Positions 8,001 through 14,814 of a stretch of 64,000 nucleotides of DNA are shown here, one piece after another (position 1 is the stretch's first letter; each line of letters opens with the position of its first letter). Below the pieces are notes generated by a model, which did no database searches, was not told where the DNA came from, and saw only the letters and a list, made by a program, of their open reading frames with translations. Both the position numbers and the translations under genes were made by a program. The stretch is taken from the NCBI GenBank assembly GCA_017410455.1, contig JAFQQT010000017.1, positions 172,568-236,567 on the forward strand. The letters are read 5' to 3'. Source of the DNA: Clostridia bacterium. GTDB taxonomy: Bacteria > Bacillota > Clostridia > Christensenellales > Aristaeellaceae.

Positions 8001-10525
8001 GCGTCGTGGTGATCGAGGCGGATGGCTTGCCCTGCATCTTCAGTGACCAGGAAATGCTGGATCCCTACGAGCAGTGCCGCCGCCTGGAACCGCTGGCGAA
8101 TCAGCCCCGTCCCGATCTGGTGTGGGCGGCGAACTGCTTCCTGCGCGATGCGGCGTATGACTTCAACGAAAGCATCTGCGGCGGCAACTACGGCAACGGT
8201 CTGCGTCTGGTGGAGGCGGCTGAGGACGCCGGCGAAACGCTGGAGTCCTACGATGCGGAGGAGATCCTCATCTTCAGCAAGTCGGGCCTGAGCAAGCTGA
8301 AGCTCGAGAAGGAGAAGTTCCGCGGACAGATGGAGATGGCCGCGGCCCGCGGCTGGTTTGAGCACATGCCGGAGGCCCAGGAGGTCATCGAAAGCGTGGC
8401 GCTCAATAAGTGCGAACGCTGCGAGGCGGCCCGCGACTATGCCATGGGCATGCTCTGCCTGAAGGAAGCGATGCAGTGGGCGCGGCAGCGGGCGCATGAA
8501 TACTGGAGCGGCATGCTGGAGGAGCGCCTGCGCCAGGCGATGGAGAAGTATGGCATCTTCGAGGACACGCCGGCCACGCGCCGCATCCGCCGCCTGATTG
8601 AGCAGGCCAGCTTCACCGCGGCCGAGGACGCCATCAAGGCCGCCAGCGCCCATGGCTTTGCCGACCTGCCCGGTGGCGAGCCCGCTGAAACCACCTGCTT
8701 TGCGGAATTCATGCGCACCTACACCATGCTCTACGACCAGGTGAAGAATGTCACGGATATGCCGTCCCTCATCGAGTATGTGGCGGTGGGTCAGGCGGAT
8801 CTGGACTCGTGCAGCGCGCTTCTGGCGGCGTGGCCGGCACAGCAGGGGCACATGCTGCCCAATGCGAGGAATCTGCTGGCGGCGCTGAACCTGAATGTGG
8901 CTTCCTGCACCCCCTATCCGGGGATGAACAACGGTGCCCATGCCTGCATTGACTTCGGGCACACCATGTCCACCCAGGGCTTTGAGCAGCACCCCTTTGC
9001 GGCCTTCGGCACGGGCATGTTTGCCAGCGATAACGGCCTCGACCTGGTGTATGTGCCCCCGTGCACGAATGCGCTGAGCTACCTGGACCGGATGTGCGAT
9101 GCGCTCAACCGCACCCACGCCCGGGCGGTGCTCTTTGTGATCAATGCGGTGCTGAGCAAGGCGGAGCGCAGGCAGATCGCCACGCGCATCTGGCACAACC
9201 CGGACATCAGCCTGCCATTCATCTTCATCGACCGCGTGCTGGCCTTCTACCTGGCGCAGAAGCCCTGCGACCAGCGCTGGAATGCCCTGCTGCAGTGTGC
9301 GCTGCCCTTCGCGATGGTCAAGCCCTACGTCATCAGCAGCACGGCGATCGTGCCGCCGGAGATGTTCGTGGGCCGCGTGGAGGAGCTGCGCCGGATCGAG
9401 AATTTCGTCAACGACAAGGGCGCGAACCTGGTCTATGGCGGCCGCCAGCTGGGCAAGACCGCCCTGCTGTACCGCGTGGTGCAGAAGCACCACGACCCCG
9501 CGCACGAGAAGTTCGCCGTGGTGGCCACGGTGCGCAAGTGCGATGTGAAGAAGGCCGTGCCGGCCATCGTCCGCGAGCTGCGCGTGCGGGGCTTCCCCGG
9601 CGCGGAAACCCTGCCCCGGGACGTGTCCTGGAGCGACATGTGCAACTGGATCAGCGATATGCTGGAGCGCTACCCCTCCATGATGCTGCGCCTGATGATC
9701 GACGAAGCAGACGTGCTGCTGACCTCCGCCGGCGAGGACAACTACAGCGCCATCGACGAATTGCGCAACGTGCAGCGCACCTTCCCGGATCGCTTCAAGT
9801 TCGTGCTGGCGGGCGTGCATGACGTGCTGCGCTTCTCCGAGCGGGCGCTGGAGGCCAACAGCCCCCTGGTGCATCTGGGCAGCGTGGCCGTGGGTCCCTT
9901 GCCCTACAGCGACGCCGAGCAGCTGCTGCGCCGCCCTCTGAGCTACCTGGGCTTCGAGTTCGATGGCTCCGAGCGGCAGCAGGCGCTGATCTCCACCATC
10001 CTCTACAAGACCAACTACTACCCGGGCCTGATCCACCACTACTGCGACAGCCTGCTGTCCACCATAGCGGAGGGGCAGGCGGTGGTGCTGCCGGAGAAGC
10101 CGCCATACGAGCTGGACGAGAATTTGATCGCCCGCCGCCTGGTGGACAGCAACTTCCAGCAGGCGACGAAGGATCGCTTCCTGATGACCATCTGCGTGGA
10201 AGAGGGCGTGCAGTATTACTACATCCTCAGCTGCATGCTGGCCATGTGCTGCTACGAGAACCCGGAGGCCAAGCTGGGCGTGACGCAGAACGAGTTCGTG
10301 CGCGTCGCCAGGGAGTATGGCATCGGCGCCATCGAGCAGCTGAGCGCAAAGAGCCTGCGCGCGCTGCTGGAGGAGCTGTGCCAGCTGAACATCTTCCGCA
10401 GGTCCGATGGCGACACGGTGCTCTACCGCTTCGCCCGGCCGGACTTCCAGAACATGCTGGGCACGGACGCGGATGTGCTGAACCAGATGGAAACCTTTGC
10501 ATTGATGGAGGTGAATGACGTTTGA
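5042..10525 (+). CDS. giant multidomain P-loop (AAA/STAND-like) ATPase with proline-rich linkers
   Basis: 1827 residues. I do not recognise the whole protein. The N-terminal 200 residues are helical, with a probable coiled coil. Two Pro/Val/Asp repeats (about residues 228-263 and 538-581, units like PVPDP) separate it from later segments. Residues 264-540 contain RNDFSH (Arg385-His390), which fits a HEPN RNxxxH motif but could be chance. A long helical middle region follows. The C-terminal ATPase is clear: entry VPPEMFVGRVEELRRI, Walker A G-G-R-Q-L-G-K-T (1466-1473), Walker B LMIDE (Asp1554-Glu1555) and a FKFVLAG sensor strand. No membrane segment was seen. The ATG at 5042 sits 9 nt after AGAGGAG; the in-frame TTG at 5033 touches the Shine-Dalgarno and is rejected. 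The stop overlaps the start of the HEPN gene, so the two are co-translated. Likely a conflict or signalling ATPase (inference). Confidence 0.85.
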   Translation: MTAIHQMMERFRQQSREAETLLAQLMDSVRGERPPAADLPGRVQQAMEALRSQYDALRTWAARRLDEDEMPADDAPVGDYAQAVSGSRRTALARSLDVCLRLSTDLERHQQPLREVQERVFALQQRIENGREYSPEELQQYQAFAEAVCMGDAFQREDSRALGLMEKLETATLPVSMVVGLMLHAFRVEENPTFIGEALAFDDDEQPVLPLKAAEEPQDAEQHAIPKPAPEPVPAPAPVPDPAPVPDPEPEPDPEPVPDPEPVRLWPESASYYEPGSCSVKVNHMESGKKLTGTDVFMQHANAHATEMDGLLAVAGALLFDPVDVSDAQARAALTDVNWPPRRHGYVDEVVISMGDMSYSYLCLSEATRYLLRNSSIRNFFRNRRNDFSHRPINPERYISSAMMEEDETFAVRMMYTILYAKARGERFKPVDNAVLWNGEDWKPEKKQKEAVLMALFTPGREEEELCWMRDMAQRAADNSVKLTILTVSAEEKEFVRSLLELPEAHAAWVNLVAVDEEAAEEPAGGNDEGQDAVKDDMPVPAPATDQDPVPVPDPVPVPDPVPVPDPVPVPEPAPDPVPVLVDEDKPDDRQTAETLAPMRPINRRMNTSEELCAHYRTCAYEAYANGRGDVGSVMLRSLGVTHEGVEKIWARWACAAGDPAFRRQRRPGTVLSLYGEAPDRATSALALAACLRMYCSQDAQEEYWQRCWQRAREYLRRLPAPCPTLEGCLQRLDALLAESRAGLTPAVFAALGNAPAGSEQLQLVQEQAKRIIQERFENIYASDRQIMCLYAAMLGEGSALHTALDAVAAGDQEAADSIVDILQGLHPQLLTEGRAVEEAVMTEWACLSSAPLNARHRSNLVSRMCCCTDVIGRWLSLVEAGRREMTEAQLNAAQGLRTVMPEAVEEIRAAAALVTTAEERGAMQVLLTTAEEIAQGLARAQMPPAKTDYYLALAAGMPEQPQRRQAAPAQQADWEDAAALLAAVGSVVVIEADGLPCIFSDQEMLDPYEQCRRLEPLANQPRPDLVWAANCFLRDAAYDFNESICGGNYGNGLRLVEAAEDAGETLESYDAEEILIFSKSGLSKLKLEKEKFRGQMEMAAARGWFEHMPEAQEVIESVALNKCERCEAARDYAMGMLCLKEAMQWARQRAHEYWSGMLEERLRQAMEKYGIFEDTPATRRIRRLIEQASFTAAEDAIKAASAHGFADLPGGEPAETTCFAEFMRTYTMLYDQVKNVTDMPSLIEYVAVGQADLDSCSALLAAWPAQQGHMLPNARNLLAALNLNVASCTPYPGMNNGAHACIDFGHTMSTQGFEQHPFAAFGTGMFASDNGLDLVYVPPCTNALSYLDRMCDALNRTHARAVLFVINAVLSKAERRQIATRIWHNPDISLPFIFIDRVLAFYLAQKPCDQRWNALLQCALPFAMVKPYVISSTAIVPPEMFVGRVEELRRIENFVNDKGANLVYGGRQLGKTALLYRVVQKHHDPAHEKFAVVATVRKCDVKKAVPAIVRELRVRGFPGAETLPRDVSWSDMCNWISDMLERYPSMMLRLMIDEADVLLTSAGEDNYSAIDELRNVQRTFPDRFKFVLAGVHDVLRFSERALEANSPLVHLGSVAVGPLPYSDAEQLLRRPLSYLGFEFDGSERQQALISTILYKTNYYPGLIHHYCDSLLSTIAEGQAVVLPEKPPYELDENLIARRLVDSNFQQATKDRFLMTICVEEGVQYYYILSCMLAMCCYENPEAKLGVTQNEFVRVAREYGIGAIEQLSAKSLRALLEELCQLNIFRRSDGDTVLYRFARPDFQNMLGTDADVLNQMETFALMEVNDV

Positions 10526-11538
10526 GCGCGGCAGAACTCTGGTGGTGCCAGGTACCTGCGGGCGTGAGCCTGTACAACCAGCTGGCCTGTGACCTGCAGC
10601 AGGGAAAGAGCATCGTGCTGGACGCGGGCCGGATGCCCTGGCCGGACACGCTGCGCGGTTACCTGCGCGATGTGGTGACACAGATCAACAATGCGATGCC
10701 CTTTGAGATCATCAACGCCTCCGATTGCCCGCCGGGCATGGAGCCGGATGCGTTCCTCTTCCGCTGCATCGGCGAGGAGGATCACTACGGCACGCAGCTC
10801 CTGCGCATCAAGCGTCTGCGCCGCAAGCCTGCCTGCCTGTGGGTGGATGGCATTCCGCAGAAGCAGTATGCCCAATGGATCGACATGGCGGTGGAACTGA
10901 CGCGGGAACCCTCGCAGATGATGCTCATCCTGGATATCCCGGAGCAGGTGAGTGTGCCGGAATGTGAACGCCTGGCGCCCGAGGGCGTGTGGCACAGCCG
11001 CTTTGATGTGTATTACTTCTCCCTCATGCGGCTGAGCACGCTGCAGGAGGACGAGCGCATGGTGGAATACGCAGCGACGCTGTGCACGGAGCTGTCCGGC
11101 CTGGATCCGATCCTGTGCGATCAGCTGTGTCAGGTGCCGGAGCGGCTGATGCAGAATCCGCTGAAGGTGGCAGAGCAGCTGGGCTGCCAGGTCAACATCA
11201 ACCAGGCGGTGCTCAGGGCGCAGATGCGCGCCTTCATGCCGCTGGTGGAGCTGTGCCGCATCACGGTCAATGAACTGCTCCGCCATCAGCTGGAGAACGC
11301 GCTGCCATTCTCTCCGGACAAGGGCGAAACGGTCAGAAAGTCCGATGTGGAACGGGTGGAGCTGACCCACATCATCCAGATGGCGAATCGCGGGCGGATC
11401 AACCTGCCCAGCGATCTGTACAATCTGCTGCACAACCTGCGCGAGATCCGCAACCACCTGGCGCACCTGACGATGCTGAGCAACGTGGAGATCGGGACGC
11501 TGCTGGGTGGCATGGATTCGCTGGCGGAGTGGCAGTAA
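10522..11538 (+). CDS. HEPN-motif partner of the giant ATPase
   Basis: 338 residues, TTG start overlapping the upstream TGA by 4 nt, with GGAGGTG 8 nt upstream. The C-terminal 110 residues are helical and end in LREIRNHLAHL, where Arg310-Asn311...His315 matches the RNxxxH signature of HEPN RNases and HEPN-like domains. The N-terminal half resembles a worn-down P-loop domain: QQGKSIVLDAG looks like a Walker A remnant lacking the canonical GxxxxGK[ST], and ACLWVDG resembles a Walker B strand. HEPN proteins are known as toxins, abortive-infection effectors and RNA-processing enzymes. A role as ribonuclease effector controlled by the upstream ATPase is inferred from the operon. No antitoxin-like small gene is nearby. 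Confidence 0.75.
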   Translation: MSAAELWWCQVPAGVSLYNQLACDLQQGKSIVLDAGRMPWPDTLRGYLRDVVTQINNAMPFEIINASDCPPGMEPDAFLFRCIGEEDHYGTQLLRIKRLRRKPACLWVDGIPQKQYAQWIDMAVELTREPSQMMLILDIPEQVSVPECERLAPEGVWHSRFDVYYFSLMRLSTLQEDERMVEYAATLCTELSGLDPILCDQLCQVPERLMQNPLKVAEQLGCQVNINQAVLRAQMRAFMPLVELCRITVNELLRHQLENALPFSPDKGETVRKSDVERVELTHIIQMANRGRINLPSDLYNLLHNLREIRNHLAHLTMLSNVEIGTLLGGMDSLAEWQ

Positions 11539-11575
11539 ACGGCTTCCCTGCGGAAGTCCCGGACAACACAAACAA

Positions 11576-11609
11576 GGGGACGCACCGGCCTGATGGGTCG
11601 TGCGTCCCC
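11576..11609 (+). terminator. hairpin after the ATPase/HEPN operon
   Basis: Ten-bp stem GGGGACGCAC / GTGCGTCCCC with a 14-nt loop, 37 nt after the stop codon. The following bases are only weakly T-rich, so termination may be incomplete. Confidence 0.55.
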
Positions 11610-11633
11610 CTCTATATGGTTATGGATGGATAA

Positions 11634-11661
11634 GAAAAAGCCTCCTGATGACTCAGGAAGC
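11634..11661 (-). terminator. terminator of tRNA-Leu
   Basis: Minus strand: GCTTCCTGA, GTCA loop, TCAGGAGGC, then TTTTTC. It begins 4 nt after the tRNA 3' end. Confidence 0.85.
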
Positions 11662-11665
11662 TCAG

Positions 11666-11747
11666 TGCGGTCGACGGGACTTGAACCCGTACCCATTGCT
11701 GGACACGCCCCTCAAACGTGCGCGTATACCGATTCCGCCACGACCGC
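11666..11747 (-). tRNA. tRNA-Leu (anticodon GAG)
   Basis: Acceptor GCGGTCG pairs with CGACCGC. The anticodon stem CACGT/GCGTG encloses loop TTGAGGG with GAG at 34-36. A long variable arm, as expected for Leu, precedes GGTTCAAGTCC in the T arm. Discriminator A; CCA is not encoded. It reads CUC/CUU codons. Confidence 0.95.
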
Positions 11748-11767
11748 ATGCCGTAACAGCAAAATCT

Positions 11768-11795
11768 ATTATAGCACACTTTGCGGATTTGTCAA
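11768..11795 (-). promoter_or_regulatory. promoter of tRNA-Leu
   Basis: Minus strand: TTGACA (11790-11795), 16-nt spacer, TATAAT (11768-11773). Confidence 0.85.
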
Positions 11796-11844
11796 GCACT
11801 CGCAGGAAATTATTTTCCGTAGAGAAATCCGGCGCCGAATCCTT

Positions 11845-11873
11845 TTGACATTTCAGCGCCGATGCATTATCAT
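11845..11873 (+). promoter_or_regulatory. promoter of the RlmL-like methyltransferase
   Basis: TTGACA (11845-11850), 17-nt spacer, TATCAT (11868-11873), diverging from the tRNA-Leu promoter. Confidence 0.75.
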
Positions 11874-11953
11874 AGTAACGGGGAACGTGCAGAAGGGGAG
11901 GCACATGGCCGCCCTGCCCGTTCCCCCATACAGGACATGAAAGAGGAAGCTCT

Positions 11954-13075
11954 ATGAATATCAACAACCTGACCCTGCTGGCGACGGCTGCCTTCGGCCT
12001 GGAGGGCGTGGTGGCAGCCGAACTCAGGCGCCTGGGCATGAAGGACGTGCGCGGCGAGATCGGCGGCGCGCGCTTCACCGGCAGCATCACCGATGCATTC
12101 CTGTGCAACCTGCGCCTGCGCTGCGCCGACCGCGTGCTGATCGTGCTGGACGAGCGCGAGTGCCGCACCTTCGAGGAGCTGTTCCAGTTCGTCCGGGCGC
12201 AGGCCTGGGAGCAGCTGCTGCCCGCCGACGCGCGTATCAACGTCTCCGGCAAGTGCGCCCGCAGCCAGCTGATGTCCATCCGCGACTGCCAGGCCATCAC
12301 CAAGAAGGCCATCATCGAGCGCCTGAAGGAGAAGACCCGCCGCAGCGTCTTTCCGGAGACGGGCGAGGCGTACCCGATCGAAATCGGCCTGCATGCCGAC
12401 GTCGCCCGCCTGACGCTGGACACCAGCGGTGAAGCCCTCAACCGCCGCGGCTACCGCACCTGGAACGGCGAAGCGCCCCTGCGCGAGACCCTGGCCGCGA
12501 CGCTGGTGGAGCTGTCCACCTGGCGGCCCGGCATGCGGCTGCACGACCCCTGCTGCGGCACGGGTACGCTGCTGATCGAGGCCGCCTTCCGCCAGAGCCA
12601 CCGCGCCCCCGGCCTCACCCGGCACTTCGCCATGGAGCGCTTCGGCTTCTTCCCGGCGGAGGAATGCGAAGACATCCGCCGCACCTGCCAGGAGGACTTT
12701 GAGCCCCATCGCATCAGCGGCATTTCCGGCAGCGACATCGACCCGAATGCCCTCGACCTGGCCGCACGCCATGTGAAGCAGGCTGGCCTGGCCGGGAAGA
12801 TCGAATTGACCAACGTCCCCCTGCAGCAGCTGCAGCTGACCGGCGAGCCCGGCGTGTTCCTGTGCAACCCGCCCTACGGCGAGCGCCTGTCCGACCGCAA
12901 CACCTGCCAGAAGCTCTACCGGGAGATGCACCGTCTCCTGGACCGCCACCCCGGCTGGAGCCTGTGCGCCATCTCCTCCGACCCCATGTTCGAGCGCGCC
13001 TTCGGCAAGAAGGCCGACAAGAAGCGCCGCCTCTACAACGGGCGGCTGGAATGCGAATTCCTCACCTTTAAATAA
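11954..13075 (+). CDS. rlmL: THUMP-domain class I SAM-dependent rRNA methyltransferase (RlmL/YpsC family)
   Basis: 373 residues, about the length of Firmicute YpsC-type enzymes and equal to the N-terminal half of the E. coli RlmKL fusion, which makes m2G2445 in 23S rRNA. Residues 1-60 form the ferredoxin-like domain (LLATAAFGLEGVVAAELRRL), then THUMP to about 160. The Rossmann methyltransferase has HDPCCGTGTLLIEAA (SAM motif I), SGSDIDPNALDLA and the catalytic NPPYGERL (N-P-P-Y). Substrate is assigned by homology only. GAGGAAG precedes the ATG. It has its own promoter and is probably transcribed alone. Confidence 0.9.
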   Translation: MNINNLTLLATAAFGLEGVVAAELRRLGMKDVRGEIGGARFTGSITDAFLCNLRLRCADRVLIVLDERECRTFEELFQFVRAQAWEQLLPADARINVSGKCARSQLMSIRDCQAITKKAIIERLKEKTRRSVFPETGEAYPIEIGLHADVARLTLDTSGEALNRRGYRTWNGEAPLRETLAATLVELSTWRPGMRLHDPCCGTGTLLIEAAFRQSHRAPGLTRHFAMERFGFFPAEECEDIRRTCQEDFEPHRISGISGSDIDPNALDLAARHVKQAGLAGKIELTNVPLQQLQLTGEPGVFLCNPPYGERLSDRNTCQKLYREMHRLLDRHPGWSLCAISSDPMFERAFGKKADKKRRLYNGRLECEFLTFK

Positions 13076-13188
13076 ATTATGAATTATGAATTAGGAATTG
13101 AGATACTGGACTCTGATGAGCGCATTACCGCACCAGTACACACAAACCAAATTCATAATTCATAATTCCTGATTCATAATTTCCAATT
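13074..13188. repeat. AT-rich inverted-repeat element, copy 2
   Basis: Arms of ATTATGAATT words at 13074-13102 and 13149-13188 around a core containing GGACTCTGAT and ACCGC. The same core occurs, in reverse orientation and shortened, in the murD-ftsW spacer at 40503-40547. The two copies therefore belong to one dispersed family. Confidence 0.75.
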
Positions 13189-13220
13189 TCCCAATCCCCC
13201 ACGCATAAGGAGGTACAACC

Positions 13221-14237
13221 ATGTCCACCTACGCCCCCGCGTCCGACCGTTACGACGCCATGCAGTATGCCCGCTGCGGCAAGTCCGGGCTGAAGCTCCC
13301 CCGCGTTTCCCTGGGCCTGTGGAACAACTTCGGGTCCGTTGACCGCCACGAGAACGCCCGGCAGATGCTGCTCACGGCCTTTGATCTGGGGATTACCCAC
13401 TTCGACCTGGCCAACAACTACGGCCCCCTGCCCGGCAGCGCGGAGGAGACCCTCGGCCGCGTGCTGGACAGCGACCTGCGCGCCCACCGCGACGAAATGA
13501 TCCTGACCACCAAGGCCGGCTACACCATGTGGCCCGGCCCCTACGGCGACTGGGGCAGCCGCAAGTACCTCATCAGCAGCCTCGACCAGAGCCTGAAGCG
13601 CATGAAGGTGGACTATGTGGATATCTACTACCACCACCGTCCCGACCCCAACACGCCCCTGGAGGAAACCATGGGCGCGCTGGCGGACATCGTGCGGCAG
13701 GGCAAGGCGCTCTACGTGGGCGTGTCGAACTACTCCGCTGAAATGACCGCGAAGGCCGCCGACATCCTCAATTCCATGGGCGTGCCGCTGACCATCCATC
13801 AGCCCCGCTACAACATGCTGGACCGCTGGGTGGAGGAGGGGAAGCCCTCCCTGTGCGATGTGCTGCTGGAGAGGGGCATCGGTGCGGCGGTGTTCTCCCC
13901 GCTGGCGCAGGGCCTGCTGACCGACCGGTACCTGAGCGGCATCCCGGCGGATTCCCGCGCCGCCAGCCCCTGCGTGTTTCTGAATGAATCCGGCGTGACC
14001 GAGGACGTGCTGTCGAAGGTTCGCCGCCTGAACGCCATCGCCAAGGCCCGCGGCGAGACCATGGCCCAGCTGGCCCTGGCCTGGGTGCTGGAGAACCCTG
14101 CCATCACCAGCGTCATCACCGGCGCGAGCCGCCCGGAGCAGATCCGGCAGAACGTCGAAACCGTACAGAAGCACGTTCCCCTCTCCGACGAGGAGAAGGA
14201 CGCCATCCGCAGGATCCTCACCGAGGTGAAGGCGTAA
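13221..14237 (+). CDS. aldo/keto reductase, YghZ/L-glyceraldehyde-3-phosphate reductase type
   Basis: 338 residues. NADPH-dependent reductase of small aldehydes. The N-terminus YARCGKSGLKLPRVSLGLWNN matches the YghZ/Kv-beta-like AKR subfamily. The tetrad is readable: Asp in FDLANNYGP, Tyr of that same motif, Lys in ILTTKAGYTMWPGPYG and His in DIYYHHRPD. The coenzyme-binding C-terminus reads SVITGASRPEQIRQN. E. coli YghZ reduces L-glyceraldehyde 3-phosphate and methylglyoxal; the substrate here is inferred. AAGGAGG precedes the ATG. A small membrane protein follows 35 bp downstream, so the two may be co-transcribed. Confidence 0.9.
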   Translation: MSTYAPASDRYDAMQYARCGKSGLKLPRVSLGLWNNFGSVDRHENARQMLLTAFDLGITHFDLANNYGPLPGSAEETLGRVLDSDLRAHRDEMILTTKAGYTMWPGPYGDWGSRKYLISSLDQSLKRMKVDYVDIYYHHRPDPNTPLEETMGALADIVRQGKALYVGVSNYSAEMTAKAADILNSMGVPLTIHQPRYNMLDRWVEEGKPSLCDVLLERGIGAAVFSPLAQGLLTDRYLSGIPADSRAASPCVFLNESGVTEDVLSKVRRLNAIAKARGETMAQLALAWVLENPAITSVITGASRPEQIRQNVETVQKHVPLSDEEKDAIRRILTEVKA

Positions 14238-14272
14238 GCCCCCGAGACCGCCGATACAGGAGGTATGCAGCC

Positions 14273-14761
14273 ATGCTCCCGATTCTTCTTGCCGCCGAGT
14301 CCATCGTGATGTGCTTCGCGCTGCTGCTGGTCTGCGTCGTGGGCATTGCCAACGGCCCGGTGGGGCTGGTGATGCTCTACGAGGAGGACGTGCAGGCCCG
14401 CGTGGTGGAGCTGGGGCTCACCACAAAGGCGCGTATCCGCCGCAGCTTCATCATCGGCTGCGTCGCGCTGTTCCTGCCCATGCTGATCCTGCCGCCGCTG
14501 ATGGTCTACACGCTCAACGGCGTGACCGGCTTCTGGGATGCCTTCTGGCAGATGACCGTGATCCTGCTGGTTTCCGGCCTCTTTGACCGCTTCTTCATCG
14601 ACTGGTACTGGGTCGGCCGGACAAAGGCCTGGCTCATTCCCGGCACGGAGGATCTGATGCCTTACATCCCCGGGCGTGTTCAGCTGCGCAAGTGGGCATG
14701 CACGCTGATCCTCAACCCGCTCATCGCCGCCGCCATCGCCGGTGTGGGCATGCTGTTCTGA
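14273..14761 (+). CDS. small integral membrane protein of unknown function
   Basis: 162 residues with about four hydrophobic segments: about 1-25 (ILLAAESIVMCFALLLVCVV), 60-82, 86-110 and 140-160. There is a loop with FIDWYWVGRTKAWLIPGTED. GGAGG lies upstream of the ATG. I do not recognise a family. It follows the aldo/keto reductase closely and ends at a strong terminator. No catalytic motif is evident. Confidence 0.7.
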   Translation: MLPILLAAESIVMCFALLLVCVVGIANGPVGLVMLYEEDVQARVVELGLTTKARIRRSFIIGCVALFLPMLILPPLMVYTLNGVTGFWDAFWQMTVILLVSGLFDRFFIDWYWVGRTKAWLIPGTEDLMPYIPGRVQLRKWACTLILNPLIAAAIAGVGMLF

Positions 14762-14772
14762 ACCACATAAAC

Positions 14773-14806
14773 AAGGGAGCCGTCCAACGTGGACAGCTCC
14801 CTTTTC
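14773..14806. terminator. bidirectional terminator between convergent genes
   Basis: AAGGGAGC-C-GTCC, AACG loop, GGAC-A-GCTCCCTTTT. It has T-runs on both strands and serves the membrane protein gene (+) and the L,D-transpeptidase/CapA gene (-). Confidence 0.9.
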
Positions 14807-14814
14807 GTATGCCT

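Noticed and set aside
4913-10681. 1922-codon open frame on the minus strand opposite the giant ATPase gene
   Set aside because: Low-complexity His/Arg/Gln composition, no motifs, no promoter or ribosome binding site. It is a mirror of codon bias in GC-rich DNA; the plus strand has Walker motifs.
11600-11848. Short frame with GRRDLNP
   Set aside because: This is the usual translation artefact of a tRNA gene read on the opposite strand.
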